The position numbers were made by a program, and so were the translations under genes. DNA of 64,000 nucleotides, taken from positions 124,001 to 188,000 of the forward strand of contig SCRN01000049.1 in the NCBI GenBank assembly GCA_004322045.1, written 5' to 3'. The notes beneath the pieces are model-generated. The model was not told the DNA's origin. It ran no database searches and saw only the letters and a program-made list of their open reading frames with translations. Positions 34,645 through 43,815 of the stretch are shown here, piece by piece. Positions within the stretch are counted from its first letter, which is position 1; each line of letters opens with the position of its first letter. The DNA comes from Paraburkholderia sp. (lineage in GTDB: Bacteria > Pseudomonadota > Gammaproteobacteria > Burkholderiales > Burkholderiaceae).

Positions 34645-36492
34645 TCAGAACTCGATGATGCGCGGCGACAACAGGAACAGGCGCTCCATGTGGCTATGCT
34701 GGTCGTTACGCGTGCGAAACAGCGCGCCGATGAGCGGGATCTTCGACAACCCCGGTACGCCGGTCTCGCCATTGGTCGCGCTGTCGAGCCGGTAGCCGCC
34801 GATCAATAGGCTCTCGCCCTGCCCCACGAAGGCTTCGGTATTGATCGTGCTCGTCGTGATGATGGGGATGTTGTCGACGCTCTGCCCGGTCAGCGAACCA
34901 TCTTCGACATGAACGTTGAGCTTGATCTGCATTTGGCCGTTCTCTTCGACGACGAGCGGCAGCACGCGAAGCGAGACGCCCGTCGACACGCTGTATAGAT
35001 CGGCGGACGTATAGCCCGAAACACGCACGAAGAAGCGTGTTTGGTTGTCCATGATCGCCTCGACGTTGTTCAGCGTTGCGACCTTCGGACTGGCATCGAC
35101 CCGTGCCAGATTGCTCTGCTGGAGCGCATCGATCCGCGTGAGCAGATAGCGGCCCGCATTGCCGAGCACGGCCGTGAGCGAGGCGCCCGCTGGGCTCGTG
35201 TCGATGACGGTCGTGCCGTCCCCCAAGGTCTGCGTGCCGAACGTCGGCTGGATGTTGCCGTTGTAGCCGTTTTGCTGGGTCGTGCCGGTGCCTGTCTGCA
35301 AATCGACGTGGCTATTGTGTGCGCGCCAGTCGACACCGATCTGCTTGAGCGCGTTGTCGTCGATCTCGATGATGTGCGCCTCGATTTCGATCAACTTCGG
35401 CTTCACGTCGAGCTTGTCGATCAACCCCTGATACTGCCCCTCGCGTTGCGGCACATCGCGAATCAACACGGAGTTCGTTCGAGGATCGGCTTCGATCACC
35501 GGCAACGATTGCGGCCCACCCCCACCCGAGATGTCGGCGCTGGCGCTGCTGCCGTCGGCGCCGTAAAGCGAGTTGGAAAGACCCGACAGCATCGGCATGC
35601 CGGACGAAGCGCTACCTCCCGCTCCCATGCCGCTCAGCAGGCCCGACAGCCCCGTTCCAACGCTGCCGTTGCTGGGCATCGCGTTCGGCAATGGGGGATT
35701 GACTCCCGCGGTCAGGCCGTTGCCGGCGGCGCTGCCGCTCACATCCTGCATGGGCTGCATGCGCTGCATAGTCGGCTCTTTGGCTGCCCGATAATCGAAC
35801 CCGCCAAGGCCGCCCGGCCCCTGGCCATTCGCACCCTTCGGGTGATACATGCCGGACAGCACGCTCGCGACGCCCGGCACGGTCACGGACTTGCCATCTA
35901 TCTCGACCTTGTGATCGGCTGCCCACGCGTGCTGCAGCTTGAACACGCGAATCACCGAACCGGTGCGCTGGTCGGCGTTTTGGTCGAGCCGTTTCGCGAC
36001 TTCGGCCACGAGTTGCACATAGGGCACCGGTCCGCTCACGAGCGCCGTGCCTTGACTCGCGTCATAGACGATCGGGAAACGCGGGCTTTCGATATGCAGT
36101 TGCGCAAGCGCGCTGTTCAGATCGTCGGTGCTGGCGTGATCGAGCTTGATCACCTGACGCGTCACGCTATTGACATCGCTGATCGACAGCACGACGCCGT
36201 CATAGAACCACACCAAGCCGAAAGTCGACGAAAGCGTGTCGAGAAAGCGTTGGGGCGACATATCGAAATGCCCCGTCACCGTGCCATGCACGTCGCTCGA
36301 AATCGTCGCGGGCACCCCCTGGCCGGCGGCGAAATCGCGCAGCACGTCTTTCAGGTCTCGCCCCTCCGCCACTACGTGAACCATATTGCCATGCCATTGG
36401 ATCGGCGCCGCGGCATCGGCGACCGTTCCCGCACCGACCAACGAAAGGCACGCCGCCGCCCAGGCTGCGCACATGAGCCGTTTTTGCTTCAT
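34645..36492 (-). CDS. hrcC: HrcC, T3SS outer-membrane secretin (SctC)
   Basis: 615 residues from ATG 36492. N-terminal signal peptide (MKQKRLMCAAWAAACLSLVGAGTVADA), then N-domains (VHVVAEGRDLKDVLRDFAAGQG; FPIVYDASQGTALVSGPVPYV). A Gly/Ser/Met-rich spacer at about 240-340 follows, then the secretin core with VIEADPRTNSVLIRDVP, IEIEAHIIEIDD and the closing GVPGLSKIPLIGALFRTR. Forms the oligomeric outer-membrane ring. Lies downstream of hrpB on the same strand, 88 bases apart, so probably co-transcribed. No pilotin gene is recognised. Confidence 0.95.
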   Translation of the reverse strand: MKQKRLMCAAWAAACLSLVGAGTVADAAAPIQWHGNMVHVVAEGRDLKDVLRDFAAGQGVPATISSDVHGTVTGHFDMSPQRFLDTLSSTFGLVWFYDGVVLSISDVNSVTRQVIKLDHASTDDLNSALAQLHIESPRFPIVYDASQGTALVSGPVPYVQLVAEVAKRLDQNADQRTGSVIRVFKLQHAWAADHKVEIDGKSVTVPGVASVLSGMYHPKGANGQGPGGLGGFDYRAAKEPTMQRMQPMQDVSGSAAGNGLTAGVNPPLPNAMPSNGSVGTGLSGLLSGMGAGGSASSGMPMLSGLSNSLYGADGSSASADISGGGGPQSLPVIEADPRTNSVLIRDVPQREGQYQGLIDKLDVKPKLIEIEAHIIEIDDNALKQIGVDWRAHNSHVDLQTGTGTTQQNGYNGNIQPTFGTQTLGDGTTVIDTSPAGASLTAVLGNAGRYLLTRIDALQQSNLARVDASPKVATLNNVEAIMDNQTRFFVRVSGYTSADLYSVSTGVSLRVLPLVVEENGQMQIKLNVHVEDGSLTGQSVDNIPIITTSTINTEAFVGQGESLLIGGYRLDSATNGETGVPGLSKIPLIGALFRTRNDQHSHMERLFLLSPRIIEF

Positions 36493-36579
36493 TGTTTCCC
36501 CGATCGAAAAGTGAACCGCGACACCCATGCCGCGGCGTTGCAAATGAACCGGCGATAGCCTTTCGCCGGACTGCCGGGC

Positions 36580-38034
36580 TTATCGTTCTAGCGTTTCGGA
36601 AGGTGCTTCTTGAAACTGCCTGCGATAACCGCTAACGAGCGTCGAACGGTTATGCACGCCCCACTTGTTCGCCGCGTTCAGCACGTTGCGATCGCTCACG
36701 GCGGGGTCGTTCAACAGTTCGGCGCGAATGCGCTCCATGCGTTGACGCCGAATCAATTCGGTCGGCGACAAGCCAAGGAAGTTTTTGAAGGCGCTCTGCA
36801 AGGCCCGTTCGGTGACGCCGATTTCGGCGGCCACCTCGCGCACCGATAAATCGTGGCGGTCGAGGTTCTCTTGCAGATAACGATAAGCGCGCCGGTACTT
36901 CGCCGGCAGCCGTGCGCCGACATCGTCAAGCTGCGGCGCCGTGCGGGCGGCACGGTTCGCGAACGGCGCGATCGCCAATGCGTCGTCGCGCAGGCATTGC
37001 GTGGTGATCAATGCGTAGCGGCTGTAGTACTGCATCGATTCGCGTGCCCGTCCCTGCGCTTGGCGCAACTTCGAGACGCAGTACAAGTACTCGAGCTGAC
37101 GCCGTCCAATGGCGCCCGCGTAATCGACGCGATGCAGCGGCTCCATCAGCATCTCGGCCAATTGCGGCGCCTCCAACGCAAGCGCCGCGAGCACGACCTC
37201 GAGCCGCGTCGTGCAAGCGTACTCGTTCAATCCGGCGCGCTGCGCCCAGTTCAAATGCGCGATCACGCCTTCCATCGCGGCTCGGCTGCCGGCCGCGAGC
37301 TCGCGCAGGTCGCGCAGATAACCGATCCGCTGGCGCAGCAGCGGGGTCGCGACACGCATGGCCTGCGCTTCGCAGATGTCGGCGCTATCGCCCGCGGCCG
37401 CACTGGTCGACGCGCGCGCATCGACCATCCCCGATCGCCAATACACATGATCGACGAGCGGCGCGCAAGCGAGCAGTTCTCGCTGCACGGCGAGATCGAA
37501 GCGCAACGTCGCGATCAGATCGCGCCAATGATTGGCGCCGCGCTCGCTCGACGCGTCGACCAATTGCGCCAACTCGTCCAACGCGTCGGATGCATCGCCG
37601 GACCGGCCAAGCTGGTGCAGCGTGCAAATGATTCCGAAGCGCGCTTCGAATTGCAGCAGCGGATCGATCTCCTTTTCGTCCATGACGCGCGTGAAGCACG
37701 AGAAAGAGGTGGTGAGCCGATGCCGAAAGAATGCTTGCCAGCCCGCGTTGCGGCACGATGCGGCTCGAATCGCATAGCGCGGCGACCGAATCGCCTTCTG
37801 CGCGCGTCGATATTGCTCTTCCAATTCGTCGCCGATCCCACTCACCATTTCCAGGTCGGCCCGAAGCTGCAGCAACCACGGCAGCTCCTCGCTCCGGTGC
37901 CCGCCCTCGAGCCATCGGCTCGCGTGGGTGCGGGCTGCACTGAAATTGCCTTCGCATAGCTTGTCGAGAAACCCGTCGGGCAGACCTCGCACTGAAAGTG
38001 CAGACGCGAGAGGGAAATAGGCGGCCGTAAACAT
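36580..38034 (-). CDS. hrpB: HrpB/HrpX-type AraC regulator of the T3SS
   Basis: 484 residues from ATG 38034, chosen for its GAGGAG Shine-Dalgarno. The N-terminal 370 residues are TPR-like helices rich in Ala, Arg and Leu. The C-terminal AraC domain (about 385-480) has LSVREVAAEIGVTERALQSAFKNFLGLSPTELIRRQRM followed by the second helix-turn-helix. Same architecture and length as Ralstonia HrpB and Xanthomonas HrpX, which bind the PIP/hrpII box; nine such boxes lie in this window. Its own 266-base upstream region has no PIP box, fitting activation by HrpG. I see nothing else definite in 38035-38300. Confidence 0.93.
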   Translation of the reverse strand: MFTAAYFPLASALSVRGLPDGFLDKLCEGNFSAARTHASRWLEGGHRSEELPWLLQLRADLEMVSGIGDELEEQYRRAQKAIRSPRYAIRAASCRNAGWQAFFRHRLTTSFSCFTRVMDEKEIDPLLQFEARFGIICTLHQLGRSGDASDALDELAQLVDASSERGANHWRDLIATLRFDLAVQRELLACAPLVDHVYWRSGMVDARASTSAAAGDSADICEAQAMRVATPLLRQRIGYLRDLRELAAGSRAAMEGVIAHLNWAQRAGLNEYACTTRLEVVLAALALEAPQLAEMLMEPLHRVDYAGAIGRRQLEYLYCVSKLRQAQGRARESMQYYSRYALITTQCLRDDALAIAPFANRAARTAPQLDDVGARLPAKYRRAYRYLQENLDRHDLSVREVAAEIGVTERALQSAFKNFLGLSPTELIRRQRMERIRAELLNDPAVSDRNVLNAANKWGVHNRSTLVSGYRRQFQEAPSETLER

Positions 38035-38300
38035 CGCGCAACTCCTCGTGAATGTGCCACGCTCGCGCTCCGATGACATGAGCGCACACGAAAGAGAAGC
38101 GGCGCTCACGGCATTTCGATTCGCTGAGTCAGCAGCGCGACCGAGAGCGCAACCCACAAGGTGCAACCGATCGCATTCGCCTAATTTAGCGAAATGCGTT
38201 TTGTATATCCCTCAACAAATCTGATTACCCCCGCGAAATTGAGAAGGATTGAGGATTGTTCGAGAAATAGCGTAAAACGTGCCGATGCCGGAGCTTGAAA

Positions 38301-41225
38301 CTACGAAACGGCTCCATCGCTCGGCATTTTTGGGACTGCGTCCAATGCCTGATAAAGCTGCGTCAACGCATGATCTGCCTGCCCCGCGAGTTCCTCGGCA
38401 AAGCGCTGCACTTCGGGCGCACTAGTTTGCGGGCCGTGCGCGGCGGGAGCGGCGTTCAGCGCACGCCTGACCGCGAGCGTCGCCGTTTGGGCGAGTTCCC
38501 ATGCTTCGCGAAGGCCGACGATCCTGCTCTCGTAGAGGTTTATCAGATCAGGGCGGGCCTCTCTATACGCAGTGCGTGCGCGACTGTTGGCCCTGTACGC
38601 ATCGGTCAGGGCATCCTCAAGACGCTCATCTTCTTTTTCGTTCTTGGCATTCTTAAAAACCGCACTGTCATGCACCACGCGGATGGTTTGATCTAGGTCA
38701 GCTGCCGGGTCACGGCTTTTGGAATCAGTGACCCATCGTTCGATACGCGTTCTGAGCGCGTCGTCCATTGGCCCGAAGATCTCTTCAGGGAATCGCTTCT
38801 TCCATTCGTTGAGCGTGACGTCAACTTCCCAGTCTCGCAACTGCTGCTTTGCCTCGAGTTTGGCTTCCTCTGCCTGCGTAAGTTGACTATGGGCGGCTCT
38901 CAACCGCGGCAACACCTTCGATGCCGCGAGGCGCGTTTTGCGTAGTTCCGTGTCGAGTTCATTGACGATCGCAGAAACTTGACGCGAAGCCGATTCCAAC
39001 ACGTCACGGTTGCTGAGTCGCGAGCCATCGGCTCGGCCCGGCACGCTGCCCTTCGCCTGCGCTCTAACCGTGTCTGATGCGCGTGCCTGAAGGGTTCCAC
39101 TGGCAGGAGCCGATTGCGGCGTGAAAAGGATTTCGTCGCGATACAGGGCATGCTCCGGCTGCATCGTCGCAGTCGCGCCGGCCACCTCTGCAAGCGAATC
39201 CGGTACGCTCGAACCACTGCCCTCGAAGCGAGCCAGTGCGACGGGAACATTGAGCATGTCCGACAGCGTTTGCAACGCCGTATTCTTCATCTCTCGCCAC
39301 GAAGCGGGCAACGAATCAGGATGAATGACAATGCCCGAGGACGACAGAGCCGCGTTCTCACGCAAATGATCGGCGAACTCGCGAACCGAGCCACGAACCG
39401 CTTCGCAGCGCGTCCTCGGTTCATATCGCGTCGAGACCGAGCCGGGTCGTGCCTCAGCCGTCGTGCCACCGCGGCCTGCGACGAACACGCGATGCCGTTC
39501 CACAGTAGGGCCGCTAGCCACTTCGAGAACGACGCCGTATTGGTCCGCTATCGCCTGTGCGAGCGCGCGTGAGTGGGCGCCGGTCGGATCGTAGGCGCAA
39601 ATTGTTCTTATACGTTGCGCGCTGCCCGCCCGCTGCAATTGGCCGTTGATGCCAGCGAGCCCCTGATCGAGCGCACGGACGCTGTCGATCGATGCAATGG
39701 TGCCTAGCGGCGCGTGCTCGCCCCGCGGCAGTTCCGACTCTTCCGGAAGCGTCGCCATCAACACCATCGTCGAATCGTCCAAGCGACGAGCATCCTGCAC
39801 GCGGTCAAGCGGCCCGTCTGGAACCTGCTGCGGCTTTACGGTCTCCTCATCGCCCCAGAATTGCATTTCGCGAGGCCACGAGACCGGGGCGCCGGTGTGA
39901 TCGGCAAGCGCCTGCATCCACTTGCGCACATCGGGATGCGTAGACTGCCGATCGATCACGAAGCCGTTCGGCGGCAACGAGTGTCGCGTCATCCAAGCGT
40001 GCGCCAACCATGCAACCTGGTCGAACGTCGCGGCATGACCGACAGTAAGTGTCATGCGCGGCAGGTAGACGGCCGATTGACCATCCAATAGCGTGCCGGT
40101 CACGGTAACCGGCACGTAGGCGCAGTCGGCGATGCATTGAGCGACTTCCGGCGTGCATGCATCGATCTCGATGCGCGCCCCGGCTCCTTCCGCGCTTTGC
40201 TGAGCGAGGCCTTTAGCCGCCGCTTGCAGTGCGGCGAAACGCTCTTGGGGAGGCAACTTGGCGATTGCGTCGAAATCGACGTCGGCCACACGATTGGGCG
40301 CCGCCTCTCGCCGCTCAGATTCCGAGGGAGCGGCGTCCGCCTTCTCCCAACGCACGTCTATCGCGTCATAGACCGGCCCGGAAGCGCCGAGGTGCGATGC
40401 GGCGATCTCCGAGTGCGTCACGCGGAATCCGGCCCGCAGCAGGCGTTGGCCGGTGTGCGTACTTTCGATGGCCTGTCGAAAGCCGGCCTGCTGCGACACC
40501 GATTGCCCGAACTGCGCGAAACTATCGCCGCTTCCATCCCAGCGCCACTGAATCTCTCGGACCTGATTCTCACCGAACTTGCGCAAGGCGTTGTCGATGA
40601 AATCGGGCGAATTCAAGCCGGCGACGCGAATCTGACGGCCCTGGTCATCGTAGGACCGCGTGACGTCTTGTACGTGCAGCGTGCCGTTTTCGTCGAGCCG
40701 GGCACGGGCAAAATACGCGGGATCCTTCTGCGCAATCATCGCGTAGCTGTCAGGCGTCGCATGGACGAACGGTTTCAGCGGCAGTTCCCGCGCGCCCACG
40801 ATCGGCAGTTCCGATCGACTCGCGCGCATGCCAAAGCTCGGCGCGCCATGGATGGCGGCAGCGATGCCTTCTCCGGCGGCATCCAACTCTGCATTCAACC
40901 GTGCGATCTGTTCCTCGGCGAAGCGATCTACTGGCCCCTTCTTGGCTTCGAGCGCCCGGTGCTTGCCGGACGGAGCGGCAGAAAGCGCCCGACGGCGGGG
41001 GCCGCCCGACGAGCGCCCGCCCTGGGTGCCATTGCTTTGCTCGTCGTCGAGCGCTCTCTCAGCATTCGTTTCTTCGTAGCCCGAAAGCCCGGATAACTTG
41101 CGTGAACGGGTAGATTTGACCGGCAGTGGACGCCCGTCCTTCGAACTACGGCCCTCCGTGTGCGAGGGCTGCTCGGCATTGCCGTTGTTCCAGCGCGGAG
41201 CATCCCGTTTGATGTTTTTGTCCAT
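38301..41225 (-). CDS. Candidate effector (974 aa) with duplicated alpha/beta module and coiled C-terminus
   Basis: 974 residues preceded by a perfect PIP promoter. Residues 1-100 are polar and basic, type III signal-like. About 180-290 (RQIRVAGLNSPDFIDNALRK, then STHTGQRLLRAGFRV) recalls C-terminal domains of polymorphic toxins, at low confidence. Two copies of an alpha/beta module follow at about 345-450 and 535-665: each has I-x-I/T-x-A...AQ.IAD..xV.V.V and a second half GFVIDRQS...WMQALADHTGAPV / GIVIHPDS...LQTLSDMLNVPV. About 735-974 is a helical, coiled-coil-rich module shared with the 354-residue protein at 18109-19173. No catalytic motif was recognised with confidence. Inserted between hrpB and hrcT, where effectors often sit. 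Confidence 0.65.
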   Translation of the reverse strand: MDKNIKRDAPRWNNGNAEQPSHTEGRSSKDGRPLPVKSTRSRKLSGLSGYEETNAERALDDEQSNGTQGGRSSGGPRRRALSAAPSGKHRALEAKKGPVDRFAEEQIARLNAELDAAGEGIAAAIHGAPSFGMRASRSELPIVGARELPLKPFVHATPDSYAMIAQKDPAYFARARLDENGTLHVQDVTRSYDDQGRQIRVAGLNSPDFIDNALRKFGENQVREIQWRWDGSGDSFAQFGQSVSQQAGFRQAIESTHTGQRLLRAGFRVTHSEIAASHLGASGPVYDAIDVRWEKADAAPSESERREAAPNRVADVDFDAIAKLPPQERFAALQAAAKGLAQQSAEGAGARIEIDACTPEVAQCIADCAYVPVTVTGTLLDGQSAVYLPRMTLTVGHAATFDQVAWLAHAWMTRHSLPPNGFVIDRQSTHPDVRKWMQALADHTGAPVSWPREMQFWGDEETVKPQQVPDGPLDRVQDARRLDDSTMVLMATLPEESELPRGEHAPLGTIASIDSVRALDQGLAGINGQLQRAGSAQRIRTICAYDPTGAHSRALAQAIADQYGVVLEVASGPTVERHRVFVAGRGGTTAEARPGSVSTRYEPRTRCEAVRGSVREFADHLRENAALSSSGIVIHPDSLPASWREMKNTALQTLSDMLNVPVALARFEGSGSSVPDSLAEVAGATATMQPEHALYRDEILFTPQSAPASGTLQARASDTVRAQAKGSVPGRADGSRLSNRDVLESASRQVSAIVNELDTELRKTRLAASKVLPRLRAAHSQLTQAEEAKLEAKQQLRDWEVDVTLNEWKKRFPEEIFGPMDDALRTRIERWVTDSKSRDPAADLDQTIRVVHDSAVFKNAKNEKEDERLEDALTDAYRANSRARTAYREARPDLINLYESRIVGLREAWELAQTATLAVRRALNAAPAAHGPQTSAPEVQRFAEELAGQADHALTQLYQALDAVPKMPSDGAVS

Positions 41226-41261
41226 GGCTGTCTATCCACTGTCCACTTAGGGTATGCGCGT

Positions 41262-41323
41262 AAGCTACGACATTCCTACGTAAAACAGCCAGGGTGATGC
41301 GAAGCGCCGGAAGATACGGCGAA
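41262..41323 (-). promoter_or_regulatory. PIP/hrpII promoter of the 974-aa effector gene
   Basis: Perfect PIP box TTCGC-N15-TTCGC on the minus strand (TTCG halves at 41300-41303 and 41320-41323), then 31 bases to TAGCTT (41262-41267). The ATG is 37 bases beyond the -10. Confidence 0.88.
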
Positions 41324-41375
41324 CCCCTCATAATGGACTACGCGGCGCGACTCGCTAGTGCGCCGCCTCGCAAGT

Positions 41376-41675
41376 TCACGCCCACTCTTTAACCAAACGC
41401 CGATGGCCTTCGCGCGCTTCGCTTTCGGTCGCATGCCGCGCGCTCGCGAGAGGTTGTTGCGTGTCCACGTCGAACACGACCGATTCGAACAGCTCGAGGG
41501 CGCCGGGTTCGGACGCGCTCTCATGCCGAACGCCGAGCCAAATCGTCGAAATCCAGCGGCCGTTCGGCAGCGTGGTCTTCTCGACTTGCGCGTAGCTCGC
41601 ATCGCCTTGCAACTCCCGCCACGTGTTCGCATCCGTCGGCGTGCCGTCTCTCAAGTAATAGGTATTCGTCATCAT
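41376..41675 (-). CDS. Small conserved hypothetical protein (99 aa)
   Basis: 99 residues starting MMTNTYYLRDGTPTDANTWREL. The middle reads GRWISTIWLGVRHESAS and the end ATESEAREGHRRLVKEWA. The pattern of a short header, a STIWLG(L/V)xH motif and an EAxxGHxR close is one I associate with small phage or actinobacterial proteins of unknown function. It lies between two PIP-controlled genes and has no box of its own, 34 bases after the flavoprotein-like gene, so it may be co-transcribed with that gene. Confidence 0.6.
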   Translation of the reverse strand: MMTNTYYLRDGTPTDANTWRELQGDASYAQVEKTTLPNGRWISTIWLGVRHESASEPGALELFESVVFDVDTQQPLASARHATESEAREGHRRLVKEWA

Positions 41676-41709
41676 CTGCCTTTATGGTTCAACCTGCCGT
41701 GCGGTTCGT

Positions 41710-43635
41710 CTATGCAGCCGCTTCGTTCGGAACCAGCTTTTCCAGTTTGGTCAAATCCTGCTTTTCGAGCTTCGGGGCGAGATGCTGATCATAGAATTGC
41801 CGCGTCTTCCAGCCAAAGAATTCCAGATACGACGTATGGCTTGGACGCTGCAACCCGGAAGCCATGCCGACGAAGAAGACGTCGTGCGCTTTGCCATCGA
41901 CGTGCAAACGCGTACACAGCGCGCTGTCATCGAACGCCGGGTCGTCACCGTGCACCGGCACTTTCATTTCCGGCGTCAATTTAGACGCAAGCTTACTCAT
42001 AAAATTCGCGCTTGCCGATTTCATGCCCATCGCGAGAATCACTCGCCCGCTTTGCAGCTTATGTAAGCTGCCGTCCTTGTTGCGCACCGCCAGCTCGGAT
42101 TGCCCCGTTTCCTCCCCCGCCGCGATCGTTTCGAGCCGCCCCGGTTGCACCCGAACGAGTCCTTCATCGAAGTACGGTTTGAGTCCCGCATAGGGTCCCC
42201 ACAATCCGTTATCGATGTCCTCGCGACTTTTCGGGCCGATCCATACGATCTTGCGATCGCCAAGCAACTCCCGCATCGACAGGCCCGCATTCTCGGCGAC
42301 CTCGCGGATGCGCAGCAACGGGGTCTTGGACGAGTCGCCCCAGCCGACGATCGTGATGTCGCCGGGGGCCGCGCGCACGATGTCCAAAACGTGCTCGTCC
42401 GGCGCATCGACCGTGGCGCGCAGCATGTCTTCACTGTGCATCACCGCTTGATCCGGCAGCGCTCTTTCTCTCATCGTCGTGAGCCGCGACGTTTGCTCGT
42501 CGATATACGCTTTCGATGTCGGATCTTTCAATGGCACGCTGGGCCGACCCAACCCAGTCGCATCGATGACTTGATCGGTCAGCACATGCACCGTCTGGCC
42601 CGATGCATTGTCCCGCATCGTAACGCGATACCGTCCCTGCTTTCCTTCGACTTCCTCGATATCGGTGACGACCGTATTGACGAGGACCGGAGAGCCCTTG
42701 CGCGATGCGGCATACAAGCCGATTGCCGCCGCATCGCCGATATCGGCGGCGGTCGGATAGAGATCGGGGTTCAGATCCTCTACTTGCACAGGACTACCGT
42801 GCAACGGATTTTGCGAGCGCATCGGATTGTCGAACGCCGCGTGATCGCTGCCTGCATAGCCACCACGCGTTTCGCTGTTCAGCAGATGCATGCGCACGGA
42901 GCCGAAGTTGCCGTCGCCGCTGCTGGATGCGTCGACGACCAAATTGTAGTCTGCGAACCCGAACTCGTGTGCGCAGTGGGCGATCGTCTGCCCTTGCGGT
43001 CCGCCCCCGATCGTCACTTGCGGAATGAAAAACTCCCGCTCGGACAGGCGTGCCCGGATGCCCTCCGAGCGGGTCTGAAGGTCCGCGCGTATCGCACCCA
43101 TCAACGATGCGCGGGTGGCCTCCGGCGCTGCCAACATCAGCATTTCAAGCCGCAACAGCCTGTCCTCGGGGTTGCTCACACCTTTGGCGAGGGCCTCGGC
43201 GGAATAGTGGCGCAGCTTTGCGCCCGCCTCGCCGCGCAGATCCGGATCTTCGAGCACCCGGCTGCGCAGCGTCCCCACCGCGCCGTCCGACAACGGAGAC
43301 TCCAGCGTCAGAAGCCGCTTCACGTCATCGTGAGTCGAGACATCGTATCCGAGCTTCGTGAGTTCTTCGCCGAGTATGTCGAGCAAGTGGTCGCTCTCCC
43401 CGCCGGCGGACGCGCCGGCGGCCGCACGCGCGCGCGCCGCGCCAGCCGAGAAACGCCGGCCGACGGCGCTTCCCGATACGCCTCGCAAGGCCCCTAACGC
43501 CTCGGACTCCTGCAATTGCGCGGCATCGCCGGCACCGGCGTCATTGTCGGCGCCGGCAGAGCCGCCCGCCCCCGTTCCCTGCACCGGACGCACGTTTCCC
43601 GCGGAATGCGGGCGATCATTTCCAGAGGTACGCAT
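41710..43635 (-). CDS. Flavoprotein monooxygenase-like candidate effector
   Basis: 641 residues under a PIP promoter. Residues 1-85 are Gly/Ala/Ser-rich and disordered; 85-200 is helical. From about 203 there is a two-dinucleotide flavoprotein: FIPQVTIGGGPQGQTIAH with GGGPQG at 210-215 (FAD), VIDATGLGRP (357-366), DITIVGWGDSSKT (426-438, second nucleotide loop) and VILAMGMKSASANF near 530. The order resembles FAD/NAD(P)H-dependent N-hydroxylases (PvdA/IucD) and class B monooxygenases. PIP control, location inside the hrp cluster, and the low-complexity N-terminus suggest secretion into host cells; no similar T3 effector comes to mind. A cytosolic enzyme co-opted into the Hrp regulon is the alternative. 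Confidence 0.68.
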   Translation of the reverse strand: MRTSGNDRPHSAGNVRPVQGTGAGGSAGADNDAGAGDAAQLQESEALGALRGVSGSAVGRRFSAGAARARAAAGASAGGESDHLLDILGEELTKLGYDVSTHDDVKRLLTLESPLSDGAVGTLRSRVLEDPDLRGEAGAKLRHYSAEALAKGVSNPEDRLLRLEMLMLAAPEATRASLMGAIRADLQTRSEGIRARLSEREFFIPQVTIGGGPQGQTIAHCAHEFGFADYNLVVDASSSGDGNFGSVRMHLLNSETRGGYAGSDHAAFDNPMRSQNPLHGSPVQVEDLNPDLYPTAADIGDAAAIGLYAASRKGSPVLVNTVVTDIEEVEGKQGRYRVTMRDNASGQTVHVLTDQVIDATGLGRPSVPLKDPTSKAYIDEQTSRLTTMRERALPDQAVMHSEDMLRATVDAPDEHVLDIVRAAPGDITIVGWGDSSKTPLLRIREVAENAGLSMRELLGDRKIVWIGPKSREDIDNGLWGPYAGLKPYFDEGLVRVQPGRLETIAAGEETGQSELAVRNKDGSLHKLQSGRVILAMGMKSASANFMSKLASKLTPEMKVPVHGDDPAFDDSALCTRLHVDGKAHDVFFVGMASGLQRPSHTSYLEFFGWKTRQFYDQHLAPKLEKQDLTKLEKLVPNEAAA

Positions 43636-43725
43636 ACAGCACCCGTCTCCCCAAACAAGACGCTTTCTATTTGCCGAAGGCCCAATTCAGGGGCGCCTCG
43701 ACGCTATCGCAATGGCATACCTTGA

Positions 43726-43787
43726 ACGATGCCATGCTCCAAGTTCGGCGATGGGTAGGAGCGCGAAGCAGTGCCTAATGCACCGAA
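43726..43787 (-). promoter_or_regulatory. PIP/hrpII promoter of the flavoprotein-like gene
   Basis: TTCG-N16-TTCG on the minus strand (halves at 43764-43767 and 43784-43787; distal half TTCGG), then 31 bases to CATCGT (43726-43731). It lies in the spacer after hrcT, so the flavoprotein-like gene does not depend on read-through from the hrpB1 operon. Confidence 0.8.
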
Positions 43788-43815
43788 GGAACGGTCTGGC
43801 TTGGCAAGCGTGTCG

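Noticed and set aside
35041-36558. 505-codon plus-strand frame opposite hrcC
   Set aside because: Shadow of the secretin gene.
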